The notes beneath the pieces are model-generated. The model was not told the DNA's origin and made no database searches. It was given only the letters and a program-made list of their open reading frames with translations. From contig CAJTTM010000040.1 of assembly GCA_910579135.1 (NCBI GenBank), positions 1 to 21,051 of the forward strand: DNA of 21,051 nucleotides, given 5' to 3'. How positions within the stretch are numbered: the first letter of the stretch is position 1; every line of letters starts with the position of its first letter. Positions 1 through 7,639 of this stretch are shown piece after piece. The translations under genes and the position numbers were made by a program. This DNA comes from an uncultured Erysipelotrichales bacterium (GTDB lineage: Bacteria; Bacillota_I; Bacilli_A; Erysipelotrichales; Coprobacillaceae).

Positions 1-24
1 AGAAGCTGAATGAAATCAACTTCT
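1..24 (-). terminator. Hairpin after the LysR gene
   Basis: Arms 1-8 and 17-24 pair over 8 bp when read on the minus strand (one G-U pair), with an 8-nt loop. It lies just after the stop of the LysR gene. Any T-run would lie beyond the window edge, so terminator function is inferred. Confidence 0.4.
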
Positions 25-40
25 TAAAAAAGTTATTTCG

Positions 41-910
41 TTACAGCCTCTTTTTCATTGTTTCAATAATAATTTTAATAAATTCTTTAGCCGCAGGTGT
101 AAGATTATCATAATCATTAAATATAATAGCAGCATCGCTACTTATTGATGGTTTTACTGGATAAATATGGTAATCCTCTATATTTTCTATAAAGCTTTTT
201 GATACAATTCCTATACCTAATCCTTCATCCACAAATACTTTGACAGTCATTGGAGATGAATAAATTTCAAATTGTTCAATGTGAAATAGATTTCTATCTT
301 CTAAAACTGGTTGTATGACTTCTAATCCTGATTGGCAAACTTTTACATTTGTATCTAATTGACTAAAATCAAATTCTTTAATATTAATATTTTTCTTTGA
401 AAAAGCAATCATTGAATCATCATAAAGTTTAATTGTTTCAAATTCATCAAAAGGATAAACTGTCATTCCTAAATCGACTTCATATTGTGATACTTTTTCT
501 TTCACTTGTTTTGTTGTTACTTCATCATATTTAATATTAACATATGGAAACCTTTGTTTAAATATCTTTATACTTTTTCCTATAAGAGAATAGGTGTGAA
601 AAGGTATAGAGGCTATTCTTAATGTACCACCTAATAAGTGATTTTCATCATTTGCAATTTGATAGATTTCCTCTTCTTCATGCAATAAAGATCTTGTATG
701 AAATAATATTTGTTCTCCTACAGGAGTTAGTTTCAATCCTGTCTTCTTATCTCTATTAAATAATTGAATATTAAGTTCTGTTTCTATATTTTTTATAGCT
801 TTAGAAACAGCAGGTTGAGAAATATATAGTTTTTGAGAAGTTAATGTAATATTATTTCCATTATTGACTACTTCAACAAATATTTTTAAATTATTCATAC
901 TCATAACCAT
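41..910 (-). CDS. LysR family transcriptional regulator
   Basis: A 289-aa protein of the usual LysR length. Residues about 5-65 form the N-terminal winged helix-turn-helix (LKIFVEVVNNGN, then SQPAVSKAIKNIETELNIQLF and LTPVGEQIL), the classic LysR signature. The rest matches the periplasmic-binding-like effector domain that senses a small molecule. GAGGTGA lies 7 nt before the first ATG at 910, which supports that start over the two internal ATGs. It is divergent from the MFS transporter at 995, and LysR regulators commonly control the divergent neighbour, so it probably regulates that exporter. The effector cannot be told from sequence. Family assignment is firm; the target is inference. Confidence 0.95.
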   Translation of the reverse strand: MVMSMNNLKIFVEVVNNGNNITLTSQKLYISQPAVSKAIKNIETELNIQLFNRDKKTGLKLTPVGEQILFHTRSLLHEEEEIYQIANDENHLLGGTLRIASIPFHTYSLIGKSIKIFKQRFPYVNIKYDEVTTKQVKEKVSQYEVDLGMTVYPFDEFETIKLYDDSMIAFSKKNINIKEFDFSQLDTNVKVCQSGLEVIQPVLEDRNLFHIEQFEIYSSPMTVKVFVDEGLGIGIVSKSFIENIEDYHIYPVKPSISSDAAIIFNDYDNLTPAAKEFIKIIIETMKKRL

Positions 911-940
911 TTAATTATCACCTCATCAATATTTATATAT

Positions 941-969
941 TTGAGTTATATACGATGCTATCATATAAT
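941..969 (+). promoter_or_regulatory. Promoter of the MFS gene
   Basis: TTGAGT at 941-946 and a perfect TATAAT at 964-969 are separated by 17 bp. This predicts transcription from about 976, downstream of the ATG at 955. That ATG therefore should not be in the mRNA. The next start is the ATG at 995, with AAGGAGG at 982-988. The site lies in the short LysR-MFS divergent region, where a LysR protein would bind. Confidence 0.65.
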
Positions 970-994
970 GTTTGTGAAATCAAGGAGGAAAAGT

Positions 995-2130
995 ATGAAA
1001 AAACTTTGGACAAAACAATATATTTTCAGTGTTCTATTATTATTTATGACACATATAGAGGACCTTATTTATTAATTTCTGTTATTTCTATTTTTGCAAA
1101 ACAGTTATCTGGTTCTGATACTTATGCAGGTATGATGGCTTCGATATTTGCTTTATCTGGATTATTTGCTAGATTTATAAGTTCTTATTTATTAGATCAT
1201 TACTCAATTAAAAAGACCTTAATTATTTCAGAATCTTTAATGGTTCTTGCTTCTTTTATCTATGTATTTTGTGATTCGTATTGGTTAGCCTTTGCATTAA
1301 GGGGAATACAAGGTTTTGGATATAGTATTGCAGTTACATCTATGTCTACATATATTGTTAAGATAATACCTATCGAATATAGATTAGAAGGGATTGGATA
1401 TTCATCATTAACAAGCTCTCTAGCTAATGTTGTTGGACCAATGATAGCATTTGTGATTTTAGGAGAAAAATATACTGGTTTTCAGTCTTTGTTTATTGTT
1501 GTTTTAATAACTGCAATGATTGCCTTATTAGGTTTTTTTTCTTTAAAAGAAAGTTCTAAAAATATTGAAGAGAAAAATCAAATTCATGATAATCAAAAGT
1601 TAAATTGGTTTTCTATCCTTCTCCCATTTATTATTCTCTTTATTGTTAATCTTACGAATGCAGCTCCATCTTCTCTATTATCATTATATGCAATAGAAAA
1701 AGAATTTAATGATATTGGTTTCTATTTTTCTATGAGTGCTATAGGTCTTATTATTTCAAGATTTACAATGAATAAAATAGTAAAAAAACTAGGTAATGAA
1801 AAAAGTATATTACTCTTTTCTTTATTAATAACTTTATGTCTATTTGGTATATCTCAAACTAATGCTTTATATCAATTATATTTCATTGGATTAATATTAG
1901 GTTTTTCTTCAGGAGCAATATTACCATTAATCAATACAATTATTATCAATAGATTACCAGATAGTAAAGCTGGGTTAGGAAATGCAATATTCTTTGCAGC
2001 TGGTGATATTGGTTTTATTATTGGTGTGACTCTATGGGGAAGTATTGCGGGGATGTCTTCTTATACAATAATGTTTATAATTGTTGCTTTTACATCCGCA
2101 ATAGCAGTTATTTTATCTATATTTCAATAA
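995..2130 (+). CDS. MFS transporter with a 5' frameshift
   Basis: A major facilitator superfamily exporter of the DHA1 drug-efflux type with about 12 hydrophobic segments. The long frame (open from 955 to 2130) carries GPYLLISVISIFAKQL, then SGSDTYAGMMASIFALSGLFARF with the motif-A-like loop. Its first ~35 residues are hydrophilic and unlike the family. The good start is ATG 995, with AAGGAGG 6 nt upstream, but in another frame. It encodes MKKLWTKQYIFSVLLLFMTHI, a typical MFS N-terminus, then stops at 1073-1075. One added base near 1058-1063 would join both parts into a protein of about 378 aa. So the gene has a one-base deletion, or the assembly has an error. If real, the transporter is probably inactive. 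Family is secure; substrate unknown. Confidence 0.85.
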
Positions 2131-2165
2131 AAAAAGAATGTTTCTACTAATTAAACATTCTTTTT
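2131..2165. terminator. Bidirectional intrinsic terminator
   Basis: Perfect 13-bp arms (2131-2143 and 2153-2165) carry A-run and T-run on opposite sides of a 9-nt loop. It sits between the convergent MFS and split-barrel genes and can serve both. Confidence 0.85.
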
Positions 2166-2176
2166 TATTATCTATT

Positions 2177-2773
2177 CTATTTTTTACTATTTTTCTTTTT
2201 AGCTATAATATCTGAAAGATCAAATGGTGTTTCATCATCTGGCATTTCATACACATTTAGAAATGGTACATCTTCTATTGTTCTAATAGGAAATTCTGAT
2301 TTTGCAGTTACCTTAGACATTGGACATGTTATTTTTCCAATATACATTGGTGGAATTGACGGTCTATCTTCTAATGGTTTAATTTCTCTATTGTTACAAG
2401 TATATAATAAATCATATCCCTTTTTAAACGTATCATAATCTTCTTTACCATCAATAATTTCAATTGTACCTTTCGCAATAACACTACGATAATCGTGAAC
2501 ATGTTTTTTCCATGAACGGTCTGGAAAATCACGAAAAGCATTGAACGCTAAACATACACGAGGATCCTTTTTCATTAAATCTAATTTATGTCCTCTTTTT
2601 GAAAAATGGACATATACATATAAATTTTCTTCATCCATTTCATATCCATAATTTAATGGTACAACATATGGATATCCATCTTCATCATTTAACCCTATAT
2701 TCACTTGATGAAACATCTTCAACATTTCATTAATAAAAACAGGATTGTCTACTTCTCTTTCAAAATGTAACAT
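2177..2773 (-). CDS. NimA-like pyridoxamine 5'-phosphate oxidase family protein
   Basis: A 198-aa cytoplasmic protein of the FMN-binding split-barrel (PNPOx-like) fold, closest in layout to the NimA-related group. Visible family features are the first strands GLNDEDGYPYVVPLNYGYE, the VYVHFSKRGHKLDLMKKDPRVCLAF segment (flavin-contact region of the barrel), SVIAKGTIEII, and a late YIGKITCPMSKVTAKSE strand near residues 144-160. Members bind FMN, F420 or heme; some reduce nitro compounds, and the physiological role is often unknown. AAGGAGG before ATG 2773 fixes the start. It is a single gene, convergent with the MFS gene and sharing its terminator. Family is confident; cofactor and reaction are not established here. 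Confidence 0.88.
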   Translation of the reverse strand: MLHFEREVDNPVFINEMLKMFHQVNIGLNDEDGYPYVVPLNYGYEMDEENLYVYVHFSKRGHKLDLMKKDPRVCLAFNAFRDFPDRSWKKHVHDYRSVIAKGTIEIIDGKEDYDTFKKGYDLLYTCNNREIKPLEDRPSIPPMYIGKITCPMSKVTAKSEFPIRTIEDVPFLNVYEMPDDETPFDLSDIIAKKKNSKK

Positions 2774-2877
2774 ATTGATTTCCTCCTTATATCTTTCTTC
2801 TTAATATCAGCTATATAAATTTTTTATTTTATAAAAATAGATAATGTCCCTATATCTCTAAAATGAGAATCTATTGT

Positions 2878-3449
2878 TTACACATCTATAATTATATTTT
2901 CATTATCGCTATTAAGCTTTAAACTCTTTACTATTAAATCTAAGAATTGTATTGTTAATTTTTTATATTTATTAAATTCAAATCCATATGTACTACATAT
3001 TGCTAACAGTTATTAAATTATCTAAATCTATTTGATTAATTATATCATGATATACTTGTTCTTCATTATTTATGATATTGTTAAGTAAATGTGAGAATTG
3101 ATAACAATACGAATAATCAAAAAAAATCTTTTGTAAACATCGTATCTAATACCCAGTTGTAAATATTTTCTAAATATATATGTTCTTCTATTTCATAACA
3201 TTCTACACATACATAAATTTATTTTAACAAGGAATATACTTTCCATTTTTGATGTTTTGTGAACATATTATTATTTACATAATCAATTAATGCAATCTGA
3301 AATTTCTTATCTTTAGCTATAAACAAAGACAAATCCTATAAATATTGACACCTTTGTTCTTCATCAATCTTATTAAAAAAATAAGTAATCAATATATCCA
3401 AAAAATCTTGTGCTAATTCAAGTTTTAATGAACCTGAAACTTGTTTCAT
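2878..3449 (-). pseudogene. Degraded unknown protein, last gene of the unknown operon
   Basis: Reading the minus strand from ATG 3449 gives MKQVSGSLKLELAQDFLDIL and on to an in-frame TAG at 3336-3338. The same frame continues as DLSLFIAKDKKFQIALIDYV to a TAA at 3219-3221, then as IYVCVECYEIEEHIYLENIY to an 8-base T run (3119-3126). Removing one T restores DYSYCYQFSHLLNNIINNEE. A second frameshift near 2995-3010 leads to STYGFEFNKYKKLTIQFLDL and a final stop at 2878-2880. The restored product would be about 190 aa, mostly helical, family not recognised. Its ATG overlaps the TGA of the preceding gene (ATGA), so it was translationally coupled in the operon. Four independent lesions make it a clear pseudogene. 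Confidence 0.75.
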
Positions 3450-3760
3450 TGCTTTAATTTGCGTATAATTTCTTCATGACTATCTAAAGGAAACACCCAT
3501 AATTTTACACCACTAGATGATGAAATGATATCCTCTATTTGATTACCTTCTTCTATTAAAAAATCATCTCCAAAAGCTATATAAATAAATGAGTCAAATA
3601 TACTTTTTATTCTTTCAACAAATTTAAGACTCATCTTATAAGAAATATCTTTTCTTACATACATATCAATTTGACAAGTACTATTCTTTTCCTCTATTGT
3701 CATAATGCCTTTACTTTTTTTATTTTCATATAATTCAATATTATATATTTTACTATTCAT
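3446..3760 (-). CDS. Hypothetical protein, C-terminal part of a TGA-split gene
   Basis: A 104-aa open frame (MNSKIYNIELYENKKSKG to EEIIRKLKQ) with predicted beta strands (IMTIEEKNSTCQIDMYV), a helix (MSLKFVERIKSIFDSF) and an acidic FGDDFLIEE stretch. It is in the same frame as the 56-codon ORF at 3767-3937; only one TGA (3767-3769) and two codons separate them. The joined product would be about 163 aa. No good ribosome site precedes ATG 3760, so it is either a broken C-terminal piece or made by reinitiation after the TGA. Family not recognised. It sits between two unknown operon genes and overlaps the next one by 3 bases. It has no signal peptide or membrane segment. Confidence 0.6.
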   Translation of the reverse strand: MNSKIYNIELYENKKSKGIMTIEEKNSTCQIDMYVRKDISYKMSLKFVERIKSIFDSFIYIAFGDDFLIEEGNQIEDIISSSSGVKLWVFPLDSHEEIIRKLKQ

Positions 3761-3766
3761 TTTATG

Positions 3767-3937
3767 TCATTCAACTTTAGAAACTTCTTTTTCATTTGTA
3801 AAACACCAATCATCTATTATTGTACACTCTATAGATAAATAATTTATATCTATTTCCAATATATCAATAAAAAGTTTTTCTATCTCATTATATTTAGGAC
3901 AATAATCTAAATTAATAGCCATTTTATTGATAATCAT
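3767..3937 (-). pseudogene. N-terminal part of the TGA-split unknown gene
   Basis: A 56-aa ORF beginning MIINKMAINLDYCPKYNEIE and ending KEVSKVE before TGA. AAGGAG lies about 5 nt before ATG 3937, a strong start, and the start overlaps the TAA of the preceding gene (3924-3926). The frame continues without another stop into 3446-3760. A single TGG-to-TGA change would explain the break, since Trp would fit between VE and HK. It is probably the front half of one inactivated or reinitiating gene of unknown family. Confidence 0.55.
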
Positions 3938-4466
3938 AATAGCTCCTTCTATTATAAATCATTATATCATGTATTTCATATGATAGGATATCAAAAAAAT
4001 ATAAGATATGTACAAGCTTGTATGACAGATAATTTTGTTGATCAAATTCTTGATTAAAAGCTTCCTCTACTCTATTAGAAAATTCTTGTGAATTTGTTAT
4101 AAAATCTAGATAATCTTTAAGTTCTCGATATATATTATATAGGCTTTTACCATATACATCTATAAAACAATGTTTGGTTCTCTCTATTATATCAAGGGGT
4201 ATGTTTTCAATTCTACTCTTTACTTTATCTTCTAAATAATTATATACATCTTTATATTCATTTGATATATATAAATTAAATTCATATAATTCGTATATTT
4301 GATGATTTAAAATATAATATGGAACTATAATATAAGATTCATTTGAAACATATAATTCTTTATTATTTATTAATAATAATTGTTTCTTTAGAGAAGTTAT
4401 ATTATATAAATCCATTTGATTTAAATCTATTAAAGGTATCTTTTTTAAGAATTCTTTAAATTCCAT
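3924..4466 (-). CDS. Hypothetical protein, intact, unknown operon gene 2
   Basis: A 180-aa soluble protein rich in Tyr, Ile, Leu and acidic residues, with no signal peptide or clear membrane span. The start MEFKEFLKKIPLIDLNQMDL is preceded by AAGGA about 10 nt upstream. The N-terminal half alternates strand and loop (ELYVSNESYIIVPYYILN). The C-terminal half is probably helical (IYRELKDYLDFITNSQEF, then YKLVHILYFFDILSYEIHD). I do not recognise the family. It lies 23 bp after the upstream gene and overlaps the next start, so it belongs to one operon of four unknown genes. A role as a cytoplasmic immunity or defence partner is only a guess from size, soluble character and the decaying neighbourhood. 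Confidence 0.75.
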   Translation of the reverse strand: MEFKEFLKKIPLIDLNQMDLYNITSLKKQLLLINNKELYVSNESYIIVPYYILNHQIYELYEFNLYISNEYKDVYNYLEDKVKSRIENIPLDIIERTKHCFIDVYGKSLYNIYRELKDYLDFITNSQEFSNRVEEAFNQEFDQQNYLSYKLVHILYFFDILSYEIHDIMIYNRRSYYDYQ

Positions 4467-4489
4467 AAATCTGTCATTCCTTAATAATT

Positions 4490-4915
4490 TTAAGAATTAA
4501 AACTATTCAAATAAACTTCATAACCTAAATCTTCATAAAGAAGATATTTTAGTTTTTCTGATAATATTGATAAATGACTTAAATTTGTTTCAACTATACT
4601 ATTACAATAATATATATAACCAACATGTTCATCGTATGCAAAATGTATATCTATACTAACATTTCCTATTTCATCAACTGGAAGTAATTTCATTTTTACT
4701 ATTGGATAGTCATCTGATACATTATGACTAATAATTATCTCTTTTTCTTCATTATGATGTAAACTATACTCAGATAGGCTTTCACATAATTTATTTAATA
4801 TTTCTTCTGTCATATAAAAGTTTTGATTAACATTCATACGTTCTGTTTTAACTAGAACATTGACTTCAAACATAACTTCATCTTCCCATACTTTTTTAAA
4901 TATAATATCGTCCAT
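4490..4915 (-). CDS. Hypothetical protein, intact, first gene of the unknown operon
   Basis: A 141-aa acidic protein, no signal peptide. GAGGTGA lies 6 nt before ATG 4915, and an extended -10 promoter lies just upstream. The order of elements is strands (MFEVNVLVKTERMNVNQNFY), a helix (TEEILNKLCESLSEYSL), strands (EIIISHNVSDDYPIVKMKL; VSIDIHFAYDEHVGYIYYC), and a final helix around ETNLSHLSILSEKLKYLLYE. This layout loosely resembles small WapI-type immunity proteins, which also end in a helix after a conserved Glu. I regard that only as a hint, and a profile search would decide. It heads the operon that runs to 2878. Confidence 0.72.
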   Translation of the reverse strand: MDDIIFKKVWEDEVMFEVNVLVKTERMNVNQNFYMTEEILNKLCESLSEYSLHHNEEKEIIISHNVSDDYPIVKMKLLPVDEIGNVSIDIHFAYDEHVGYIYYCNSIVETNLSHLSILSEKLKYLLYEDLGYEVYLNSFNS

Positions 4916-4940
4916 ATTCTTTCACCTCATTATTAAATAT

Positions 4941-4949
4941 AGTATAACA
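4941..4949 (-). promoter_or_regulatory. Extended -10 promoter of the unknown operon
   Basis: On the minus strand TGTTATACT (TGN plus TATACT) lies about 26 nt before the start codon at 4915. The leader would be roughly 20 nt. No convincing -35 is seen, as is common for extended -10 promoters. Confidence 0.4.
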
Positions 4950-5116
4950 TAAAATATGTAGAAATAATTTAAATCTTTTATTATTATGATACTATAATTC
5001 AATTAAAAAAATTATCATTTTTTTGATTAATATAATCATCTATAGTTCCACTTACATTCACCATATAAAAACAATTAACTTTTAACATAAATTAACGATT
5101 CTAAAAAGTTTAATCA

Positions 5117-5556
5117 TTATAAAATCTCCAATTGTAAAGTTTCTAATATCATATTTGTCTTTGGTTAAGCATATGCATATTCCTGAACAACTTGAATATT
5201 TAATTCATTAATCATCTTTCTATAATTATATCTCATTTTAATAGTCCCTAAATCCAACATTTTACTATTTTCAAATTTCTGTTTAACCCTTTATCTCATA
5301 TTTTTGTAATCTCTTTTGAAATTGCTAAAAAATACAAATCTGGAATAACATCAGTTAGTCCATAGTAATGAAAATCACTATTTAATGTAAAAATAGCATT
5401 TAGATATTTCGTGCTAATAATCGCTAACTCTGATACATATTTTGTATTTGAACATATTCCTTTTTCAATTTTAAAAATTTGTTTGTCATCTATAGCTTGC
5501 TTTATTTTTCTATCTGTACCAAACATTTCAATACACTTAGAATATGAATATAACAT
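5117..5556 (-). pseudogene. Degraded AbiEi-family antitoxin (type IV TA system)
   Basis: An open frame 5296-5556 encodes 86 aa: YSYSKCIEMFGTDRKIKQAI, KGICSNTKYVSEL, then NAIFTLNSDFHYYGLTDVIP. These match the N-terminal AbiEi-type winged-helix domain found beside AbiEii nucleotidyltransferase toxins. After TGA (5296-5298) the similarity continues. Restoring one base near 5285 gives DKRVKQKFENSKMLDLGTIK. An apparent internal deletion follows near 5225, then RKMINELNIQVVQEYAYA, an in-frame TAA (5165-5167), and PKTNMILETLQLEIL to the end. So nonsense, frameshift and deletion lesions are all present. Intact members are about 200 aa. No AbiEii gene follows. The family call rests on remembered similarity, not a search. 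Confidence 0.7.
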
Positions 5557-5568
5557 ATCTGTATCTCT

Positions 5569-5606
5569 GTTAGTAATTAACTGTATTTTTACAGTTATTT
5601 ACTAAC
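5569..5606. promoter_or_regulatory. 17-bp inverted repeat upstream of the AbiEi remnant
   Basis: Arms 5569-5585 and 5590-5606 match at 16 of 17 positions around a TTTT loop. The repeat ends 13 bp from the AbiEi remnant start, just downstream of a possible minus-strand -10 (TATAAC, 5607-5612). AbiEi proteins are known to repress their own promoters by binding inverted repeats, so this is a likely fossil operator. It has no T-tail that would make it a terminator. Confidence 0.5.
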
Positions 5607-5695
5607 GTTATACAATTTTATTTATCATCTCTTATATTAAATAAAAAATTTAAATTATATTGACTATATCAACTATTTTCTAGATTTCATTAAAG

Positions 5696-5726
5696 ATAAA
5701 AATAGAACTATATAAACAGTTCTATT
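5696..5726 (-). terminator. Terminator of the marR-MATE operon
   Basis: Nine-bp arms (5701-5709, 5718-5726), an 8-nt loop and a minus-strand T-rich tail (5696-5700 region) lie 18 bp after the MATE stop. Confidence 0.7.
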
Positions 5727-5743
5727 AATTATTTCTTATTTTT

Positions 5744-7075
5744 CTATATATAATGATATTTATCTTTCTTTTTATATAGAAAGTAAATTGTAACCATTAA
5801 AGCCAATAGCTCTGCAATAACAATTGCCAACCACACCCCATTCAATCCTAAAATTATTGGTAATATCAAAATAATTATGACCTGAAAAGCAAGTGTTCTT
5901 AAAAAGGCTAAAATAGCTGATGTTATTCCATCCCCTAATGCAGTAAAAAAACCTGATGACCATATATTGAATCCCATAATAATAAATGAAATAGCATAAA
6001 GACGAAAGCCATGGCATATCATTATAAAAAGCTCTTGATCATATCCTACAAAGAATTTAACTAAAATTGGTGCTAGTAACTCTGCAAGTATTGTCATCAT
6101 TAACCCAGCAATTGCTGTAATGATAAGACTTTTTCTCATAAGATTTTTAAGTTCATTATCATTAGTTGCACCATAATGATAGGAAACAATCGGAGCACTT
6201 CCTATTGAGTATCCTATGTATATGGTTGAAAAAATAAATGCTGCATGCATAATCACCCCATAAGCTGCTATACCATTTTCACCAGCTAATGACATTAATT
6301 GAAAGTTATATAGTATATTGACAATTGATGATGATATGTTTGTCATTAATTCAGATGAACCATTTGTACAGACTTTTAATAAAATTTTGCCATAAAGTTT
6401 TGTTTTTGTTAATTGTAATAAACTATCATTTTCTCTATAAAAATATATGAGAGGCACAACAGCACCTACCACTTGTCCAATAATTGTAGCAAAAGCTGCT
6501 CCAGAGATTCCCCACTTTAAGACAACAACAAAAATATAATCTAAAACAACATTTGTTAATCCTGAAGCAATAGAAAGTTTTAAACTCAATGTTGGCTTTT
6601 GTGCAACAACAGAAAAACTTTGAAAAGCAACTTGTAGAATAAAAGCCGTTAATCCAGCAGCAATGATTCTTCCATAAATAGTACAATATTCAATCATTTG
6701 ATCGCTTGCTCCTAAAAGATAAGCAATATCTTTCATAAAGATAATCGCAATAATTGAAATGATTATTCCAGTTATTCCCACAATATAAATAATCATAGAA
6801 AAATATTGGTTTGCTTTTTCTTTTTTTCCTTCCCCAAGAGCAATTCCAACAACAGCACTTCCACCTGTTCCCAGCATGAATCCAATAGTTGAAATTGCCA
6901 TAATAAATGGATACATTAAGTTAAGAGAGGCAAAAGGAATTTTACCTACAAAATTTGAAACAAATAATCCATCAACAATACTATATATCGATGTTAAGAT
7001 CATCATAATAATAGATGGTATAGTATAACGTAGAAGTCTTTGATAATCAAAGTGATCAGATAATTGAATTTTCAT
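5744..7075 (-). CDS. MATE family multidrug efflux transporter
   Basis: A 443-aa integral membrane protein with about 12 hydrophobic segments, the normal length for MATE exporters (Na+ or H+ antiport of cationic drugs). Family marks are the first helix IPSIIMMILTSIYSIVDGLFVSNFVG, the PFIMAISTIGFMLGTGGSAVVGIALGEGKKEKAN loop, and a second-half repeat with GSAPIVSYHYGATNDNELKNLMRKSL. Both are typical of the DinF/NorM-like Bacillota group. The start at 7075 has AAAGGT upstream and overlaps the 3' end of the MarR gene by 20 bp, so the two genes form an operon and the exporter is probably induced by the ligand of that repressor. Substrate unknown. Confidence 0.93.
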   Translation of the reverse strand: MKIQLSDHFDYQRLLRYTIPSIIMMILTSIYSIVDGLFVSNFVGKIPFASLNLMYPFIMAISTIGFMLGTGGSAVVGIALGEGKKEKANQYFSMIIYIVGITGIIISIIAIIFMKDIAYLLGASDQMIEYCTIYGRIIAAGLTAFILQVAFQSFSVVAQKPTLSLKLSIASGLTNVVLDYIFVVVLKWGISGAAFATIIGQVVGAVVPLIYFYRENDSLLQLTKTKLYGKILLKVCTNGSSELMTNISSSIVNILYNFQLMSLAGENGIAAYGVIMHAAFIFSTIYIGYSIGSAPIVSYHYGATNDNELKNLMRKSLIITAIAGLMMTILAELLAPILVKFFVGYDQELFIMICHGFRLYAISFIIMGFNIWSSGFFTALGDGITSAILAFLRTLAFQVIIILILPIILGLNGVWLAIVIAELLALMVTIYFLYKKKDKYHYI

Positions 7076-7502
7076 TGAGTTTTACCTTTTTTTGAAAATT
7101 AATCAAATATTTCTTTGTTATACGTACAATTTCTTGTCTTTCTAACTCACTCATTTCTTCAAAGACCACATTTTCACATACAACTATAGGTAATATTTTT
7201 TGTTTAACAAATTCCTTCCCTTGTTTTGTTAAATAAATTCTTTTTTCTTTTTTTTCTTGTTCTATATAAAGCATAACTTCTTTCTCTAATTTTTTTATTG
7301 CTGAATGAACTGTTTGTTTTGATATCATATTCATTTCACAAATATCCTTTTGTAGACAACCTTCTCCTATTTGCGCAAGTGTATAAAATACAAAAAAGGC
7401 ACTGTCTGATATTCCTATTTTTAAAGATATTGCATGAAAAAAATTATCTATCTCATGATATAATGCTGTATATTCCTTTAATTCTTTAACTTGATTAATC
7501 AT
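7056..7502 (-). CDS. MarR family transcriptional regulator
   Basis: A 148-aa protein with the MarR plan: a helical dimerisation N-terminus (residues 1-35), a winged helix (GCLQKDICEMNMISKQTVHSAIKKLEKE, recognition helix about residues 62-78), a wing with basic residues (QEKKEKRIYLTKQGKEF), and a long C-terminal helix. AAAGGAG lies 7 nt before ATG 7502. It is the first gene of an operon with the MATE exporter, and a palindrome in the upstream region suggests autorepression. MarR proteins usually release DNA on binding a phenolic or drug-like ligand; the ligand here is unknown. Confidence 0.93.
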   Translation of the reverse strand: MINQVKELKEYTALYHEIDNFFHAISLKIGISDSAFFVFYTLAQIGEGCLQKDICEMNMISKQTVHSAIKKLEKEVMLYIEQEKKEKRIYLTKQGKEFVKQKILPIVVCENVVFEEMSELERQEIVRITKKYLINFQKKVKLNENSII

Positions 7503-7513
7503 AGCCTTTCTCC

Positions 7514-7535
7514 TTTAGTACGATTTCGTACTAAA
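7514..7535. promoter_or_regulatory. MarR operator palindrome
   Basis: Perfect 10-bp arms TTTAGTACGA and TCGTACTAAA flank a 2-bp centre (TT). The site lies 12 bp upstream of the MarR start, downstream of a consensus minus-strand -35 (TTGACA, 7559-7564). A repressor bound here would block initiation or early elongation. The -10 is weak (TAAACC-like at a 16-bp spacing). Confidence 0.7.
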
Positions 7536-7639
7536 TGGTTTAACATATTCCTTTTTATTGTCAATAGATAATATACTTTATAAAATAAAAGTATATATCT
7601 CAATAGTAGAGAATTTCTATCTTTAATTGAAATAACTGA

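Noticed and set aside
955..994. ATG 955 as the start of the MFS gene
   Set aside because: It lies inside the predicted promoter, before the expected transcript start, has no ribosome site and encodes residues unlike the family.
995..1075. Programmed -1 frameshifting in the MFS gene
   Set aside because: No in-frame X-XXY-YYZ slippery heptamer or following structure is seen near 1045-1075; the A run at 998-1003 is in the wrong register.
3767..3769. TGA read as tryptophan (code change, as in Mycoplasma relatives)
   Set aside because: Clear genes here end in TGA (the PRD activator at 9167, RpiR copy 1 at 15573), and Trp is written TGG throughout.
6435..6686. Cys-rich small ORF inside the MATE gene
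   Set aside because: It is an out-of-frame shadow of the MATE gene with no ribosome site; the composition reflects the membrane-gene codons.
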